A DNA stretch of 64,000 nucleotides from positions 1 through 64,000 of the forward strand of contig NZ_WSSB01000012.1 of NCBI RefSeq assembly GCF_009831765.1, read 5' to 3'. The notes beneath the pieces were generated by a model. The model worked only from the letters and a program-made list of their open reading frames with translations. It did no database searches and had not been told where the DNA came from. The stretch comes from Craterilacuibacter sinensis (lineage in GTDB: Bacteria; Pseudomonadota; Gammaproteobacteria; Burkholderiales; Chromobacteriaceae). Position 1 is the first letter of the stretch. Each line of letters opens with the position of its first letter. A program made the position numbers and the translations under genes. Shown in pieces: positions 22,498-31,250 of this stretch.

Positions 22498-25071
22498 TTA
22501 GAGCTGCAGTGCCTGAGTGAGCGCCGACTCCAGCGCCAGCAGGGACTTGTCGTCACTGCCACCATCGGCCGACAGCAAGAAGGAGTCTTCTACCCGGCTG
22601 CCTAGCGTCATGATCTTGGCTGAGTGCACACCGAAGCGGTGCTCGGCCAGAACCTGGCTGATGCGTGCCAGCAGGCCGGGGCGGTCGCCGGCCACGATGG
22701 ACAGTACATAGTAAAGCGCCTTGTCGTCCGGATGCAGCGATACTTGCGGCTGGATGGGGAAGTGCTTGAGATGGCGGTCTATGCGCCCGGATTTCGTGAC
22801 GGCGGCTGTCTCGCCCGACAGCAGGCGCTGGGCCAGTTCAAACTCGATAAAGTTGATCATGGCGCGGTAGTCGTCGGCATGATGCTCGGGAATGAACACA
22901 TGGAAAGTGTCGAGTGCGTAGCCATGGCGGGTGGTGTGCACGCGGGCATCGGCGATGCTGTAGTGGGTACGTCCGAAAAATGCGCAGATGCGCGAAAACA
23001 GCGTGCTCTGGTCGGGGGTGTAGACCAGGACTTCGATGCCTTCGCGCGACTCGCTCATGCGTGCCTTGACAATGGGCGTGGGGCTATCGACCAGACGGTT
23101 AAGTACGCGGGCATGCCAGGCAATGGTGCGCACGTCGTGGCGCAGGAAATAAACCGTATCCAGTTGCTGCCATAAGCGCATTTCCACACCTTCGGGCAGG
23201 GCATTCAGGCGCAATTCGGCGCGTGCCTGCGCCTGACGTTCGCTGATCACCGACTGGCAGTCAACCTCCCCCCCGCTTTCCAGTACCCGCAAGGTCGCGT
23301 GATACAGGTCTTCCAGCAGCTTGGCTTTCCAGCCGTTCCAGATCTTGGGGCTGGTGCCGCGAATGTCGGCAACAGTCAGCAGATAAAGCGCCGCCAGCCT
23401 GCGCGGGTTGCCGACGGTCTCAGCAAAATGCAGTACGGTTTCCGGGTCGTAAATATCTTGCTTTTGCGCCACGGTCGACATGCTCAGGTGTTCGCGTACC
23501 AGCCAGACGATCAGCTCCCTATCTTCAAACGACAAGCCGTGGGTCTGGCAGAATTCGGCCGCATCCACCGTGCCCAGCTGGGAATGATCGCCGCCGCGCC
23601 CCTTGGCGATATCGTGGAACAGGCCGGCGATATACAGTACTTCCGGTCGCTCGAAACTGGTAATCAGGCGGCTGAGCAAGGGGTATTCGTGATTGAAGGC
23701 GGGTACGGCAAAGCGGCGCAGATTGCGCACCACCATCAGGATGTGTTCTTCCACGGTATATACATGGAACAGGTCGTGCTGCATGCGCCCGATAATACGG
23801 CCGAATGCCGGCAGATACTTGCCCAGTACGCCATACAGATTCATCCGGCGCAGGGTGTGGGTCAGCCCGTTTTCACGGAACATCTGCAAAAACAGGGCAC
23901 GGTTGTGCCGGTTGCGGCGAAAGCGCTCGTTGATATGGCGGCGCGCGCGCCACAGGGCGCGCAAGGTGCGCGGTGCCATGCCGGTCAGCTCCGGATGGCG
24001 CTGCATGTGCAAGAAGGCTTCCAGTATCGCGCCAGGGTCGTCCTCGAAGACATCATTGCCGTGTATGCCCAGCATATCGTTGACGCGGTAAAAACGGCTA
24101 TCGATATCAATGGTGACGCGGGGCAGGGGGCAAAACAGCAGGGCGCGGATATTGGGCAGCAGGATGCCGGAGAGCTGGCTGACCATGCGCGAGGCCTTGT
24201 AGTAGGCCTGCATCATCTCTTCGCTGGCGCGGCGCTGTGGTGCATCGGCATACCCCATGGCCAGCGCGGTTTGCTGTTGCAGATCGAAGATCAGCCGGTC
24301 TTCACGCCGTTTGGCCTGCAGGTGCAGCTCAATGCGCAGTTTCTCCAGCTGGCGCTCGCTGATGCGCAACATGCGCGCTTCGGTCGGCGTCAGAATATCT
24401 TTTTGCACCAGCATATCCCAGCTGCTGCCAAGACCGATGGCGCGTGCCAGCCAGATAATCGTGTGCAGGTCGCGCAGACCGCCCGGGCTGTCTTTGAGAT
24501 TGGGCTCCAGATTGCTGGTGCCGGAAAACAGCCGGTTATGGCGTTGCGTTTGCTCGATCAGCTTGCCTTCGAGAAAACGCAGCGGGTCGCGCACCCGGGC
24601 GGTGGCCTGATTCAGTTCGGTAAACAGCACCGGGTTGCCGCATAGCAGCCGGTTTTCCAGTAGCGTGGTTTCTACGGTCAGGTCGGCCTGGCTCTCGCTC
24701 AGACATTCGGCCACCGTGCGTACGCTGTGGCCGACTTCCAGCCCGATATCCCATAGCAGGCCGACAAAGCGGGTGAGTGTGTCGGTGAGTAAAGCATCCG
24801 GCGCCGCTGGCAATAGAATCAGCAGGTCGATATCGGAGCAGGGGAAGAGCTGGCCGCGGCCATAGCCACCGACGGCCAGCAAGCTGGCTTGCTGCTCAAG
24901 CGCCAGTGCATCCCAAATGGTGCGGATGTAGCCGTCTATCAGCAGGCTGTGGCGGTTCAGATAGTCGCGCGCCCGGCCATCGTGGCGGTAGCGCTGTGCT
25001 AATGACTGGCGTTCGGTCTGCAGCTCGCGACGCCATGTTTGACACGCTAAAAAGTCGTCGCAAGGCTGCAT
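22498..25071 (-). CDS. glnD: Bifunctional [protein-PII] uridylyltransferase/uridylyl-removing enzyme
   Basis: An 857-aa nitrogen sensor that modifies PII with UMP when glutamine is low. The nucleotidyltransferase domain (~30-200) has GGYGRGQLFPCSDIDLLILL; the HD phosphohydrolase domain (~430-560) has HDIAKGRGGDHSQLG; two ACT domains close the protein (YSIADARVHTTRHGY and the final PGLLARISQVLAEHRFGVHS). It begins three bases after the lptG stop, so it is probably read on the lptF-lptG transcript. It is convergent with guaC over an 18-bp gap. Confidence 0.97.
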   Translation of the reverse strand: MQPCDDFLACQTWRRELQTERQSLAQRYRHDGRARDYLNRHSLLIDGYIRTIWDALALEQQASLLAVGGYGRGQLFPCSDIDLLILLPAAPDALLTDTLTRFVGLLWDIGLEVGHSVRTVAECLSESQADLTVETTLLENRLLCGNPVLFTELNQATARVRDPLRFLEGKLIEQTQRHNRLFSGTSNLEPNLKDSPGGLRDLHTIIWLARAIGLGSSWDMLVQKDILTPTEARMLRISERQLEKLRIELHLQAKRREDRLIFDLQQQTALAMGYADAPQRRASEEMMQAYYKASRMVSQLSGILLPNIRALLFCPLPRVTIDIDSRFYRVNDMLGIHGNDVFEDDPGAILEAFLHMQRHPELTGMAPRTLRALWRARRHINERFRRNRHNRALFLQMFRENGLTHTLRRMNLYGVLGKYLPAFGRIIGRMQHDLFHVYTVEEHILMVVRNLRRFAVPAFNHEYPLLSRLITSFERPEVLYIAGLFHDIAKGRGGDHSQLGTVDAAEFCQTHGLSFEDRELIVWLVREHLSMSTVAQKQDIYDPETVLHFAETVGNPRRLAALYLLTVADIRGTSPKIWNGWKAKLLEDLYHATLRVLESGGEVDCQSVISERQAQARAELRLNALPEGVEMRLWQQLDTVYFLRHDVRTIAWHARVLNRLVDSPTPIVKARMSESREGIEVLVYTPDQSTLFSRICAFFGRTHYSIADARVHTTRHGYALDTFHVFIPEHHADDYRAMINFIEFELAQRLLSGETAAVTKSGRIDRHLKHFPIQPQVSLHPDDKALYYVLSIVAGDRPGLLARISQVLAEHRFGVHSAKIMTLGSRVEDSFLLSADGGSDDKSLLALESALTQALQL

Positions 25072-25074
25072 GAT

Positions 25075-26148
25075 TTAACGCCTTTCCTGATGGGCTATGG
25101 CCCAGAGGCCGGCCAGTAAAAACAGCAAGGTAGGGGCGGTTGCCGAAAAGACCGGATTCCACTCGTAAAGCAGTCCCAGATGGCCGAACAGGCGGTTGGT
25201 AAAGTGAAAGGCGATGCCGAGACAAATTCCGGTAAACAGCTTGACGCCCATTTCACCCTGGCGGCGAGAAACCGGGGTAAAGGCCAGTGCCACCAGCGCC
25301 ATCGAGATGCAGGCCAGCGGATAGAACAGCTTGCTCCACAAGGCGATCTCATAGCGCTGGGTTTTCTGGTGGTTGGCTCTCAGATGATCGATATAGGCCT
25401 TGAGGTTGTAAGCCGACATCTGCTCCGGTACCACCAGCAGTACCGATAGAATGTCTGGCTGCAGTACCGATTTCCATTGCAAGGAGGAGAAGGTTTCCAC
25501 GCGGATACGGTCCGGCTCGATGTTTGAGTCGCGTACACCTTCCAGTTTCCAGTAGCCGTTGCCCTCGTAGCTGCCGCGCTGGGCGAAACGCGAGCGCGTC
25601 AGCTTGAATTCTTTGTCGTAGGTGTAGACGCGGATATTCAGCAAGGTCGTGTCCGGCAGCATTTCACCGATATTGATGAAGTTATTGTCATCCTTGGCCC
25701 ACAGTCCCGAGCGGAATTCCTGGGCAACAACCGAGCGGGTGTTGTCCAGCTTGAATTTCTCGGCGGTCTGCTCCGACCAGGGCGAAATAAACTCGCCCAG
25801 CAACAGCGCCATCAGCGCGCAGCCGCTGCCGAAAAGCAGCATGGTCCGGGCGATTTGCCCCAGCGAAACCCCCGAGGTGCGGATGGCGGTGTACTCGGAG
25901 CTGGCCGAGAGCTGGGTCATGGCCACCATGCAACCGATCAATACCGCCAGCGGCATCAGTTCGTAGGCGTGGCCCGGCATCAGCAGTGCGACATAGCCCA
26001 GCATGGCGACAATGTCGTAGCTGCCCCGGCCTATGCGCGGTAACTCCTTGATGACGTCAAAAAATGCATACAAGCCGATCAGGGCTATCAGGGTAAACAG
26101 GCTGGCCGAGAGAAAGCTGGCCAGCAGATAGTTGCGAATCTGTTTCAT
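25075..26148 (-). CDS. lptG: LPS export ABC transporter permease LptG
   Basis: A 357-aa YjgP/YjgQ-family permease that, with LptF and LptB, extracts lipopolysaccharide from the inner membrane. There are three N-terminal helices, a periplasmic beta-jellyroll (~140-250) and three C-terminal helices ending GLWAIAHQERR. N-terminal NYLLASFLSASLFTLIALI and the coupling region AIRTSGVSLGQIARTML are typical. The start overlaps the lptF stop by ATGA. Confidence 0.95.
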   Translation of the reverse strand: MKQIRNYLLASFLSASLFTLIALIGLYAFFDVIKELPRIGRGSYDIVAMLGYVALLMPGHAYELMPLAVLIGCMVAMTQLSASSEYTAIRTSGVSLGQIARTMLLFGSGCALMALLLGEFISPWSEQTAEKFKLDNTRSVVAQEFRSGLWAKDDNNFINIGEMLPDTTLLNIRVYTYDKEFKLTRSRFAQRGSYEGNGYWKLEGVRDSNIEPDRIRVETFSSLQWKSVLQPDILSVLLVVPEQMSAYNLKAYIDHLRANHQKTQRYEIALWSKLFYPLACISMALVALAFTPVSRRQGEMGVKLFTGICLGIAFHFTNRLFGHLGLLYEWNPVFSATAPTLLFLLAGLWAIAHQERR

Positions 26149-27266
26149 GCGCGGGTCTTTGTGCGATTTTGTTGTCTACGTGCATTCCATGCCGCCGCAA
26201 CAAAGCCGGTTGGCCGGTTGCGGTACCAGATCAGGCCCAGCGCGATACCCAGCATCAAAAGATGGATGGGGAGAATGCCCAATGCCGAAGAAATTTTGTC
26301 ATGGGCAATCCAGTCGCGCAGCAGCCACAAGCCATTCTGGTACAGCAGGTAAGCACCCAGCGCCATCACCAGGTTATAAGCATGGCCGCTACGCGGATTG
26401 TAATAGGCCAAGGGAATGGCGAGCAGCGCGAGAATGAGCGAACTTAACGGCATGGACAGGCGCCAGGCCAGTTCGGCGCGATCCGATGCGGTGTGGCCGG
26501 CGAATAATTCTAGCGTGGAGCGTGTTTCCGAGTCGCTGGCAGGCTCTATCAGGCGCGGGCTTTCCCCCATCCTGACGCTATAGCGTTTGAACTGGCCGAT
26601 CTCGAACTCGCCCGACCCTGCTTCGCCTATATAACGGTGACCGTTATCCAATACCAGTTCGCGCACGCCCTTGTTATTGACGCTTAGCTTGCCTTGCTCG
26701 GCGAAAATGGTCGAAACCTCGTCTTTTTCGATGGACTGCACAAACAGATTGCGCGAGGCCCCGTCTTCGGGGCTGTAACTTTCGATAAAGTAGATGCGCT
26801 TGCCGCCTTGGGCTTCCTTGAATACACCGGGGGCCAGTGCCGATATTTCTTCGCGCTGCTTGAGGTTTTGCGCGTATTCCTTGCTGCGGTATTGCGCCCA
26901 CGGTCCGATAAACGAAGTGCCGATAATGATCAGCAGGGTAAAGGGCAGGGTGAAACGCAGCACCGGTGCAATCCAGCGGGTCAGCGACATGCCGGAAGAA
27001 AACCATACCGCCATTTCATGATCGCGCCAGGCACGGCCCAGTACCACCATGACGGTGATGAAAATGGTGAGGATCAGCAAAACCGGGAAAAAGCCCAGTG
27101 CCCAGAAGCCGATCAGGGCCGCGACCGCTTCGTTGGCAACACGGCCTTGCGCCGCCCGGCCCAGCATATTGATGGTCTGGGTGGTCAGCAAGATGGCGAA
27201 CAGTACAAGAAACACGCCGATACTGGTGACTGTCAGTTCACGTGTCAGACTTTTTCGAAAAACCAT
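26145..27266 (-). CDS. lptF: LPS export ABC transporter permease LptF
   Basis: A 373-aa permease partner of LptG. The N-terminus VFRKSLTRELTVTSIGVFLV leads into the first helix; the coupling helix motif EMAVWFSSGMSLTRWI and the C-terminal helices are in place. ATG 27266 is the conserved start; the open frame continues to 27743 only because there are no stops in the pepA region. It is divergent from pepA, an arrangement conserved in many proteobacteria. Confidence 0.95.
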   Translation of the reverse strand: MVFRKSLTRELTVTSIGVFLVLFAILLTTQTINMLGRAAQGRVANEAVAALIGFWALGFFPVLLILTIFITVMVVLGRAWRDHEMAVWFSSGMSLTRWIAPVLRFTLPFTLLIIIGTSFIGPWAQYRSKEYAQNLKQREEISALAPGVFKEAQGGKRIYFIESYSPEDGASRNLFVQSIEKDEVSTIFAEQGKLSVNNKGVRELVLDNGHRYIGEAGSGEFEIGQFKRYSVRMGESPRLIEPASDSETRSTLELFAGHTASDRAELAWRLSMPLSSLILALLAIPLAYYNPRSGHAYNLVMALGAYLLYQNGLWLLRDWIAHDKISSALGILPIHLLMLGIALGLIWYRNRPTGFVAAAWNARRQQNRTKTRA

Positions 27267-27284
27267 GGGAAGATGCGCCTGTTT

Positions 27285-27314
27285 TTGACAATTTGTCAAA
27301 AGCGTATAGATAAT
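27285..27314 (+). promoter_or_regulatory. Promoter of pepA with overlapping palindrome
   Basis: TTGACA at 27285-27290 is a perfect -35 and GATAAT at 27309-27314 matches five of six -10 bases, with an 18-bp spacer. The -35 is the left arm of a palindrome TTGACA-ATT-TGTCAA (27285-27299), a possible operator. The predicted pepA leader is about 115 nt and contains a CGCCCCGCGCCGGGGCG hairpin. Confidence 0.65.
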
Positions 27315-27437
27315 GAGAAAAAGCCCGTCAAGGGCCAGTCTTATGGATTTTTCGCCCCGCGCCGGGGCGTCGCCCGCCGGAGCCTGTCGGTTTCTGGCGG
27401 CTCTCTTAATGATACGTAATGCATCGGGAGCAGGCTC

Positions 27438-29006
27438 ATGGAGTTTAACATTAAAAGTGGAAGTCCGGAGAAGCAGCGCGTAGCCTGCGTAGTCGTCGGT
27501 GTTTACGAGTCGCGCAAGCTGACGCTGGCGGCTGATTTGCTGGATCGCATCTCCAACGGCTTTATCGGCGATGTGTTGCGCCGTGGCGATATGGAAGGCA
27601 AGCTGGGCAGCACCTTGCTGCTGCATTCGGTGCCGCATACCTTGTGCGACCGTGTTCTTTTGGTGGGACTGGGCAAGGAGCGCGAGTTCCGCGCCAAGGA
27701 ATACCGTGAAGCGATACGCACTTCTGCCCGTGCGCTGACGCAAACGTCGTCCAGCGAAGTGGTCAGCTATCTGTCCGAGCTAAGTGTGAAAAAACATGAC
27801 GTAGAATGGATGGTCGAGCAAGCCTGTGTGGTGACGCTGGATACCTTGTACCGCTGCGATACATACAAGTCGCGTCAGGACGAGAGCGTGCGCGAGCCGC
27901 GTAAATTTACCCTGGCGGTGCCACGGCGCAGTGATCTGGCCGATGGCGAGCGAGGTCTGGCGCGCGGTCAGGCAATCGCAGCCGGCATGAAGCTGACCAA
28001 GGATCTGGGCAATGCGCCGGGCAATGTCTGCACACCGGACTATCTGGCGCATCAGGCGCGCGCGATTGCCGAGTCCTTTGGTGCCGAAGCCGAGATTCTG
28101 GACAAGGCGGCGATAGAAGAGGCAGGCATGGGGTCTTTTCTGGCGGTGGCCAAGGGCAGTGAGCTGGAGCCGCGCTTTATCGTGCTGCGCTACTTCGGTG
28201 CCAAGGACAAGGCCGACAAGCCGTTTGTACTGGTCGGTAAAGGCATCACTTTTGATTCCGGCGGTATCTCGCTCAAGCCGGGCGAAGCCATGGACGAGAT
28301 GAAGTACGATATGGGCGGTGCCGCTGCCGTATTGGGTACCTTCCGCGCGGCAGTCGAGATGAAGCTGCCCCTGAATATCGTGGTGCTGATTCCGACCTGC
28401 GAAAACATGCCGTCCGGACGGGCGCTCAAGCCGGGTGATATTGTCACCTCCATGTCGGGCCAGACTATTGAAGTGTTGAATACCGATGCCGAAGGCCGCC
28501 TGATTCTGTGTGATGCACTGACTTATGCCGAGCGTTTCGAGCCGGCTGCCGTTATCGATGTGGCGACCCTGACCGGTGCGTGCATCATTGCGCTGGGTCA
28601 TGTGGCGACCGGGCTTTACAGCTCGCAAGACTCGTTGGCACGTGATCTGGTCGCGGCTGGCGAAGAGGTCGGTGATCGTGCCTGGCATATGCCTCTATGG
28701 GAGGAGTATCAGGAGTTGCTGAAGAGCCCGTTTGCCGATATGGCCAATATCGGTGGCCGTGCCGGTGGCAGCATCAGCGCCGCCTGTTTCCTGTCGCGCT
28801 TTGCCAAGGCCTATGACTGGGCACATCTGGATATTGCCGGTACCGCCTGGAAGAGCGGCAAAGACAAGGGCTCGACCGGTCGACCCGTGCCGCTGCTGGT
28901 GCAATACCTGCAAGACCGTGCCGATATCGCACTGGGCAATGTCGTGCGTCGTGGCCGTCCGCGACGCGAGGTGACGGAAGCGCCGGATCAGCATGACGCA
29001 GATTGA
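27438..29006 (+). CDS. pepA: Leucyl aminopeptidase (M17)
   Basis: A 522-aa hexameric zinc/manganese aminopeptidase of the cytosol. The C-terminal catalytic domain has FVLVGKGITFDSGGISLKP, MKYDMGGAAAVLG and the signature NTDAEGRLILCDAL carrying the metal ligands. In some bacteria PepA also binds DNA. It is divergent from lptF and its last 14 bases overlap holC, the classic pepA-holC pair. Confidence 0.96.
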   Translation: MEFNIKSGSPEKQRVACVVVGVYESRKLTLAADLLDRISNGFIGDVLRRGDMEGKLGSTLLLHSVPHTLCDRVLLVGLGKEREFRAKEYREAIRTSARALTQTSSSEVVSYLSELSVKKHDVEWMVEQACVVTLDTLYRCDTYKSRQDESVREPRKFTLAVPRRSDLADGERGLARGQAIAAGMKLTKDLGNAPGNVCTPDYLAHQARAIAESFGAEAEILDKAAIEEAGMGSFLAVAKGSELEPRFIVLRYFGAKDKADKPFVLVGKGITFDSGGISLKPGEAMDEMKYDMGGAAAVLGTFRAAVEMKLPLNIVVLIPTCENMPSGRALKPGDIVTSMSGQTIEVLNTDAEGRLILCDALTYAERFEPAAVIDVATLTGACIIALGHVATGLYSSQDSLARDLVAAGEEVGDRAWHMPLWEEYQELLKSPFADMANIGGRAGGSISAACFLSRFAKAYDWAHLDIAGTAWKSGKDKGSTGRPVPLLVQYLQDRADIALGNVVRRGRPRREVTEAPDQHDAD

Positions 29007-29421
29007 TTTTTATACCGGTGTGGCCGATGCACCGGCCTTTGCCTGCAAATTGGCGGCAACTGCCTACCGCAAGGGGGCCAAGCTGTTTGTGCTGTTGCCG
29101 GATGCGGCTGCGCTTGAGCGCTTTAGTGCGCGCTTGTGGAGCTTGTCCGAAACGGCGTTTATTCCGCATTGCAAGGCCGATGATGCCATCGCCAGTCAGA
29201 CGCCGGTCTGGCTGGGGTTGTCGCTGGCTGCCTGTAGCGAGGATAGGGTGTTGTTGAATCTGGGCGGGGAGCCGCCGGCCGATCCCGCGGCCTTTTCCCG
29301 TATTCTGGAAATTATCGGTGTTGATGAGGACGCGCTAGCCATGGCGCGGACCCGTTTTCGCTTTTATCGTTCTCTGGGGCTTGCCATTGAGCACCATGAT
29401 ATGCGCCATCGCCAAACATGA
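28993..29421 (+). CDS. holC: DNA polymerase III subunit chi
   Basis: A 142-aa HolC protein that links the clamp loader to single-strand-binding protein. N-terminal TQIDFYTGVADAPAFACKLAATAYRKGAKLFV and the central LWSLSETAFIPHC are diagnostic. The 3' part of the frame overlaps the next gene by ATGA. In most betaproteobacteria holC is followed by valS; here a repeat-containing protein stands in that place. Confidence 0.9.
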   Translation: MTQIDFYTGVADAPAFACKLAATAYRKGAKLFVLLPDAAALERFSARLWSLSETAFIPHCKADDAIASQTPVWLGLSLAACSEDRVLLNLGGEPPADPAAFSRILEIIGVDEDALAMARTRFRFYRSLGLAIEHHDMRHRQT

Positions 29422-30686
29422 CCGTTATTGCACCGCATGGACAAGCTTTGCCCGACAACCTGCCCGTCCTGACCGAGGTGGTCGAAACCGAGTTGCCGGT
29501 TTCCGGCTCTTTTTCTGAGGCGGAGCCTTTCGCCAGCCAGCACTTCGGTGCGCCGCTGGATTTGCCGCCGGCGTTAACGCAGGCGCTGCCCCCTGTGCTG
29601 GATGTTACGCCGGGCGATGCCTTGTTCGAGTCGCTGCCTGCCATCGATCTTGAGCTGGGTGCAGGGTCAGCGCATCAAACAGCAAAAGACGAGGCGCTTT
29701 TTTCCGAACTGGCGCCTGCCGATATCTGGCTTGATCACACTACGCCACCGGCCTCGGTCGATAGTCTGCTGGAAGACTTCGACTTTGCCTTCGATGCCCC
29801 AGATCCGGCATTGGCGCTGTCCGCAACAGCGCCATCCTCCTCTTGGCAGTCTGATGTGCCTGATCTGGATCTGGCGAGTCTGGTGCCAGATACCCCCCTT
29901 GAGGACATGCAGCCTTTGCCAGACGCCACCGGTTTGCCGGCCGTCGATGCACGTTTCGATTTTAGTCCTGCATCGCAGCCGCCTGCTTTTGAGGCGGAAA
30001 CCGGGCATGGATTGCCGCTTCAGCCAGAGATTGAAGTGGCCGGTGTACCTGTGTTTGAGGAGGTGCCCGAGCCTGTGGTGATGCCAGCTCTGATGGAAGA
30101 GCCTGAGCCTGTCGTGATGCCAGCGCTGATGGAAGAACCCGAGCCTGTCGTGATGCCAGCGCTGATGGAAGAGCCCGAGCCTGTCGTGATGCCAGCGCTG
30201 ATGGAAGAGCCCGAGCCTGTCGTGATGCCAGCGCTGATGGAAGAGCCCGAGCCTGTCGTGATGCCAGCGCTGATGGAAGAGCCCGAGCCTGTCGTGATGC
30301 CAGCGCTGATGGAAGTGCCCGAGCCTGTCGTAATGCCGGCACTGGCGGTAGGGGCTGCGTGCGCGGTGATGCCATTACTTGATCAGACACAGGCTGTCGC
30401 CAGTTCGATCGAGCCTCCGGCAAGAAAGCAAAACATTGCCGTAGTGGATGAGGCGGCGTTGCTGGATGCGGTTTACCAGCGCATTGTGCCGCGCATGAAA
30501 GTCGAGCTGACCTTGTGGCTGCAGGACGCAATCGAGGTGCAGAGCAAGCATATGCTCGCCGGCGTGATGCAGCAGATGAAGGAAGATTACGACATGCTGT
30601 TTGGTGAGACGCTGCGGGAAAGCGTGCGCCAGGCCATTGCCGATATTGGCCAGAATGAACAATGCAAGGATGACAACCATGGGTAA
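29418..30686 (+). CDS. Acidic repeat protein with a conserved-looking C-terminal helix domain
   Basis: A 422-aa protein coupled to holC by ATGA. Residues 1-215 are acidic and Pro/Ala/Leu-rich without recognisable folds. Residues ~217-312 consist of eight nearly identical copies of PEPVVMPALMEE (12 aa, 36 bp) plus a decayed ninth. The last ~85 residues (from about 340) are a regular helical domain with VDEAALLDAVYQRIVPRMK and WLQDAIEVQSKHML. There is no signal peptide or membrane helix. I infer a helical interaction domain on a flexible repeat arm; no function is known. The stop overlaps the adenosyltransferase start. Confidence 0.75.
   Translation: MTVIAPHGQALPDNLPVLTEVVETELPVSGSFSEAEPFASQHFGAPLDLPPALTQALPPVLDVTPGDALFESLPAIDLELGAGSAHQTAKDEALFSELAPADIWLDHTTPPASVDSLLEDFDFAFDAPDPALALSATAPSSSWQSDVPDLDLASLVPDTPLEDMQPLPDATGLPAVDARFDFSPASQPPAFEAETGHGLPLQPEIEVAGVPVFEEVPEPVVMPALMEEPEPVVMPALMEEPEPVVMPALMEEPEPVVMPALMEEPEPVVMPALMEEPEPVVMPALMEEPEPVVMPALMEVPEPVVMPALAVGAACAVMPLLDQTQAVASSIEPPARKQNIAVVDEAALLDAVYQRIVPRMKVELTLWLQDAIEVQSKHMLAGVMQQMKEDYDMLFGETLRESVRQAIADIGQNEQCKDDNHG
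30066..30353 (+). repeat. 36-bp tandem repeat (VNTR), 8 units
   Basis: In-frame units begin at 30066, 30102, 30138, 30174, 30210, 30246, 30282 and 30318, each encoding PEPVVMPALMEE or a one-to-three residue variant. Inner units are identical or nearly so at the DNA level, including synonymous positions, whereas the first and last carry changes. A degenerate ninth unit starts at 30354. The identity points to recent expansion or ongoing homogenisation by slippage or recombination. Confidence 0.95.
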
Positions 30687-31236
30687 CCGCCTGTCCAAGA
30701 TCATGACCCGTACCGGTGACGATGGCACTACCGGCTTGGGCGACGGCAGCCGTCTGGGTAAGGAGTCGCCGCGCATTGCCGCATTGGGTGATGTGGATGA
30801 ACTTAACTGCTGCATGGGTTTGTTGCTGGCGGAACCCTTGCCCGAGCATGTGGCCGTTTTTTTAGGCGCAGTGCAGCATGATTTGTTTGATCTGGGTTCA
30901 GAGCTGGCCGTGCCAGGCTATAGCGCGCTAAAAGAGGGGCATGTAGCCAGGCTTGAGCAGTTTTTGACTGAATGTAATGCGGCGCTGCCCATGCTTAAGG
31001 AGTTCATCTTGCCCGGTGGTTCGCGTCAGGCTGCGCTGGCACATCAGGTGCGATCCGTTTGCCGGCGCGCCGAGCGCGCGCTGGTCTTGCTGGCCCGTGA
31101 AGAAGATGTATCCCAAGCTGCATGCCAGTATCTGAACCGGCTGTCCGATCTGATGTTCGTGCTGGCACGGGTCTTGAACCGCGATGCGGGTGTAACCGAT
31201 GTTTTGTGGCAGCCGCACCGTTATGGCGATGCCTGA
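30679..31236 (+). CDS. Cob(I)yrinic acid a,c-diamide adenosyltransferase, PduO type
   Basis: A 185-aa ATP:corrinoid adenosyltransferase that makes adenosylcobalamin. The N-terminal ATP-binding block SKIMTRTGDDGTTGLGDGS, the RIAALGDVDELNCCMG helix, the LPGGSRQAALAHQVRSVCRRAER block with the active-site arginines and LNRLSDLMFVLAR are all present. ATG 30679 is nine bases from AAGG and is preferred to ATG 30670, which abuts it; it overlaps the preceding stop by eight bases. No other cobalamin gene is nearby. Confidence 0.94.
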   Translation: MGNRLSKIMTRTGDDGTTGLGDGSRLGKESPRIAALGDVDELNCCMGLLLAEPLPEHVAVFLGAVQHDLFDLGSELAVPGYSALKEGHVARLEQFLTECNAALPMLKEFILPGGSRQAALAHQVRSVCRRAERALVLLAREEDVSQAACQYLNRLSDLMFVLARVLNRDAGVTDVLWQPHRYGDA

Positions 31237-31250
31237 GCGAGGCTAGGGGA

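Noticed and set aside
22480-22515. A 13-bp near-perfect inverted repeat between guaC and glnD, overlapping the glnD stop
   Set aside because: No T run follows on either strand, so I do not call a terminator; it may be a roadblock between convergent genes.
29962-30849. A 295-codon leftward frame with a striking ASRQARALPSAL repeat
   Set aside because: It is antisense to the VNTR and inherits its repeat from the 36-bp units; no ribosome site or independent domain supports it.
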